NCBI GenBank assembly: GCA_031178025.1
Contig: JAPSJU010000164.1
Span: forward strand, 1 to 5,197
Reading direction: 5' to 3'
Length of the DNA: 5,197 bases
Source of the DNA: Agromyces sp.
Lineage (GTDB): Bacteria > Actinomycetota > Actinomycetes > Actinomycetales > Microbacteriaceae
Within the stretch, counting starts at the first letter, position 1. Every line of letters starts with the position of its first letter. The position numbers were made by a program, and so were the translations under genes. Below are positions 5,052-5,197 of the stretch, piece after piece. Under the pieces are notes generated by a model that saw nothing but the letters and a program-made list of their open reading frames with translations, was not told the origin of the DNA and made no database searches.

Positions 5052-5197
5052 GTGAACCACGAACTGCGCCACAGCTCGCGTCGCGCCGCCAAGTCCCCTT
5101 CCATCGCCCGTCACGGCCGCCTGAAGCGCAACAGCGCGTGGTCGACGGTCGGCCGCATCGCGGCATCCGTCGTCGCGGTCTCCCTCGTCTCGGGGTC
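5052..5197 (+). CDS. LCP-family protein, N-terminal part only (cut by window end)
   Basis: Only 48 codons are visible; the frame is open to the window edge. The product starts MNHELRHSSRRAAKSPSIA, a basic cytoplasmic tail, and then has RHGRL at residues 20-24 and the beginning of a transmembrane helix (RIAASVVAVSLVSG, from about residue 35). RHGRL and AASVVAV also occur in the upstream LCP protein, with the same 17-residue offset between them (21 to 38 there, 20 to 37 here). This is the basis for calling the gene a second, tandem LCP paralogue. The catalytic domain lies outside the window, so the assignment is an inference from the N-terminus and neighbourhood. A different membrane-anchored cell-wall protein sharing the same tail remains possible. 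The GTG start is supported by the Shine-Dalgarno at 5041-5047. Confidence 0.7.
   Translation, partial: MNHELRHSSRRAAKSPSIARHGRLKRNSAWSTVGRIAASVVAVSLVSG

Noticed and set aside
4826..5166. Three overlapping minus-strand open frames across the tRNA region
   Set aside because: They are antisense to the tRNA and to the start of the second LCP gene. Their GIRTHE/GFEPTRH-like strings are the usual mistranslation of a tRNA gene, often seen as spurious proteins in databases.
1..5197. Mobile element, CRISPR array, defence or phage system
   Set aside because: I saw no transposase, integrase, spaced repeats or compositional break. The tRNA 3' end is not duplicated nearby, so there is no sign of an integration site in use.

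Overview
The window is very GC-rich with codon third positions almost all G or C. It reads as a chromosomal segment of a high-GC actinobacterium, most likely of the family Microbacteriaceae. Three things suggest this: the SerRS motif 3 variant (NGTLATTRW), the form of the LytR-CpsA-Psr (LCP) protein, and the gene order. The family assignment rests on recalled family features, not on a search.

Layout, left to right. (1) A small two-helix membrane protein of unknown function (3-398, +), whose Ser/Thr-rich tail lies antisense to the next gene. (2) A diacylglycerol/lipid kinase of the DAGKc type (251-1300, -), convergent with the first gene. (3) A short divergent promoter region (1301-1369) with a clear -10 element placed for a leaderless serS transcript. 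(4) serS, seryl-tRNA synthetase (1370-2638, +). (5) A Cof-type HAD phosphatase (2635-3465, +), joined to serS by an ATGA stop/start overlap. (6) A complete LCP-family cell-wall glycopolymer ligase (3528-4814, +) with its own Shine-Dalgarno and a PAEGET-repeat tail. (7) A tRNA-Ser(UGA) gene (4933-5017, +) with a recognisable -10 and a structured 5' leader. (8) The first 48 codons of a second LCP-family gene (5052 to the window end, +).

How it fits together: two themes are interleaved. One is serine translation: SerRS, and a serine tRNA that it would charge, lie about 2.3 kb apart and share the octamer CGGCTAGA at their promoters. The other is envelope building: a lipid kinase that could recycle diacylglycerol into phosphatidate, and tandem LCP proteins that attach glycopolymers from polyprenyl-phosphate carriers to peptidoglycan. 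The two LCP genes look like a paralogous pair split by the tRNA gene. They share RHGRL and AASVVAV at identical spacing in their N-terminal regions.

I see no mobile element, CRISPR array, phage gene or defence system, and the segment looks like ordinary vertically inherited core genome. The points worth a second look are small-scale: the antisense wobble-aligned overlap at the left end, the leaderless serS promoter and its twin at the tRNA, inverted and direct repeats upstream of the tRNA, the folded tRNA leader, the conserved N-terminal motif of the LCP pair, and an over-represented GGATGCC/GGCATCC heptamer.
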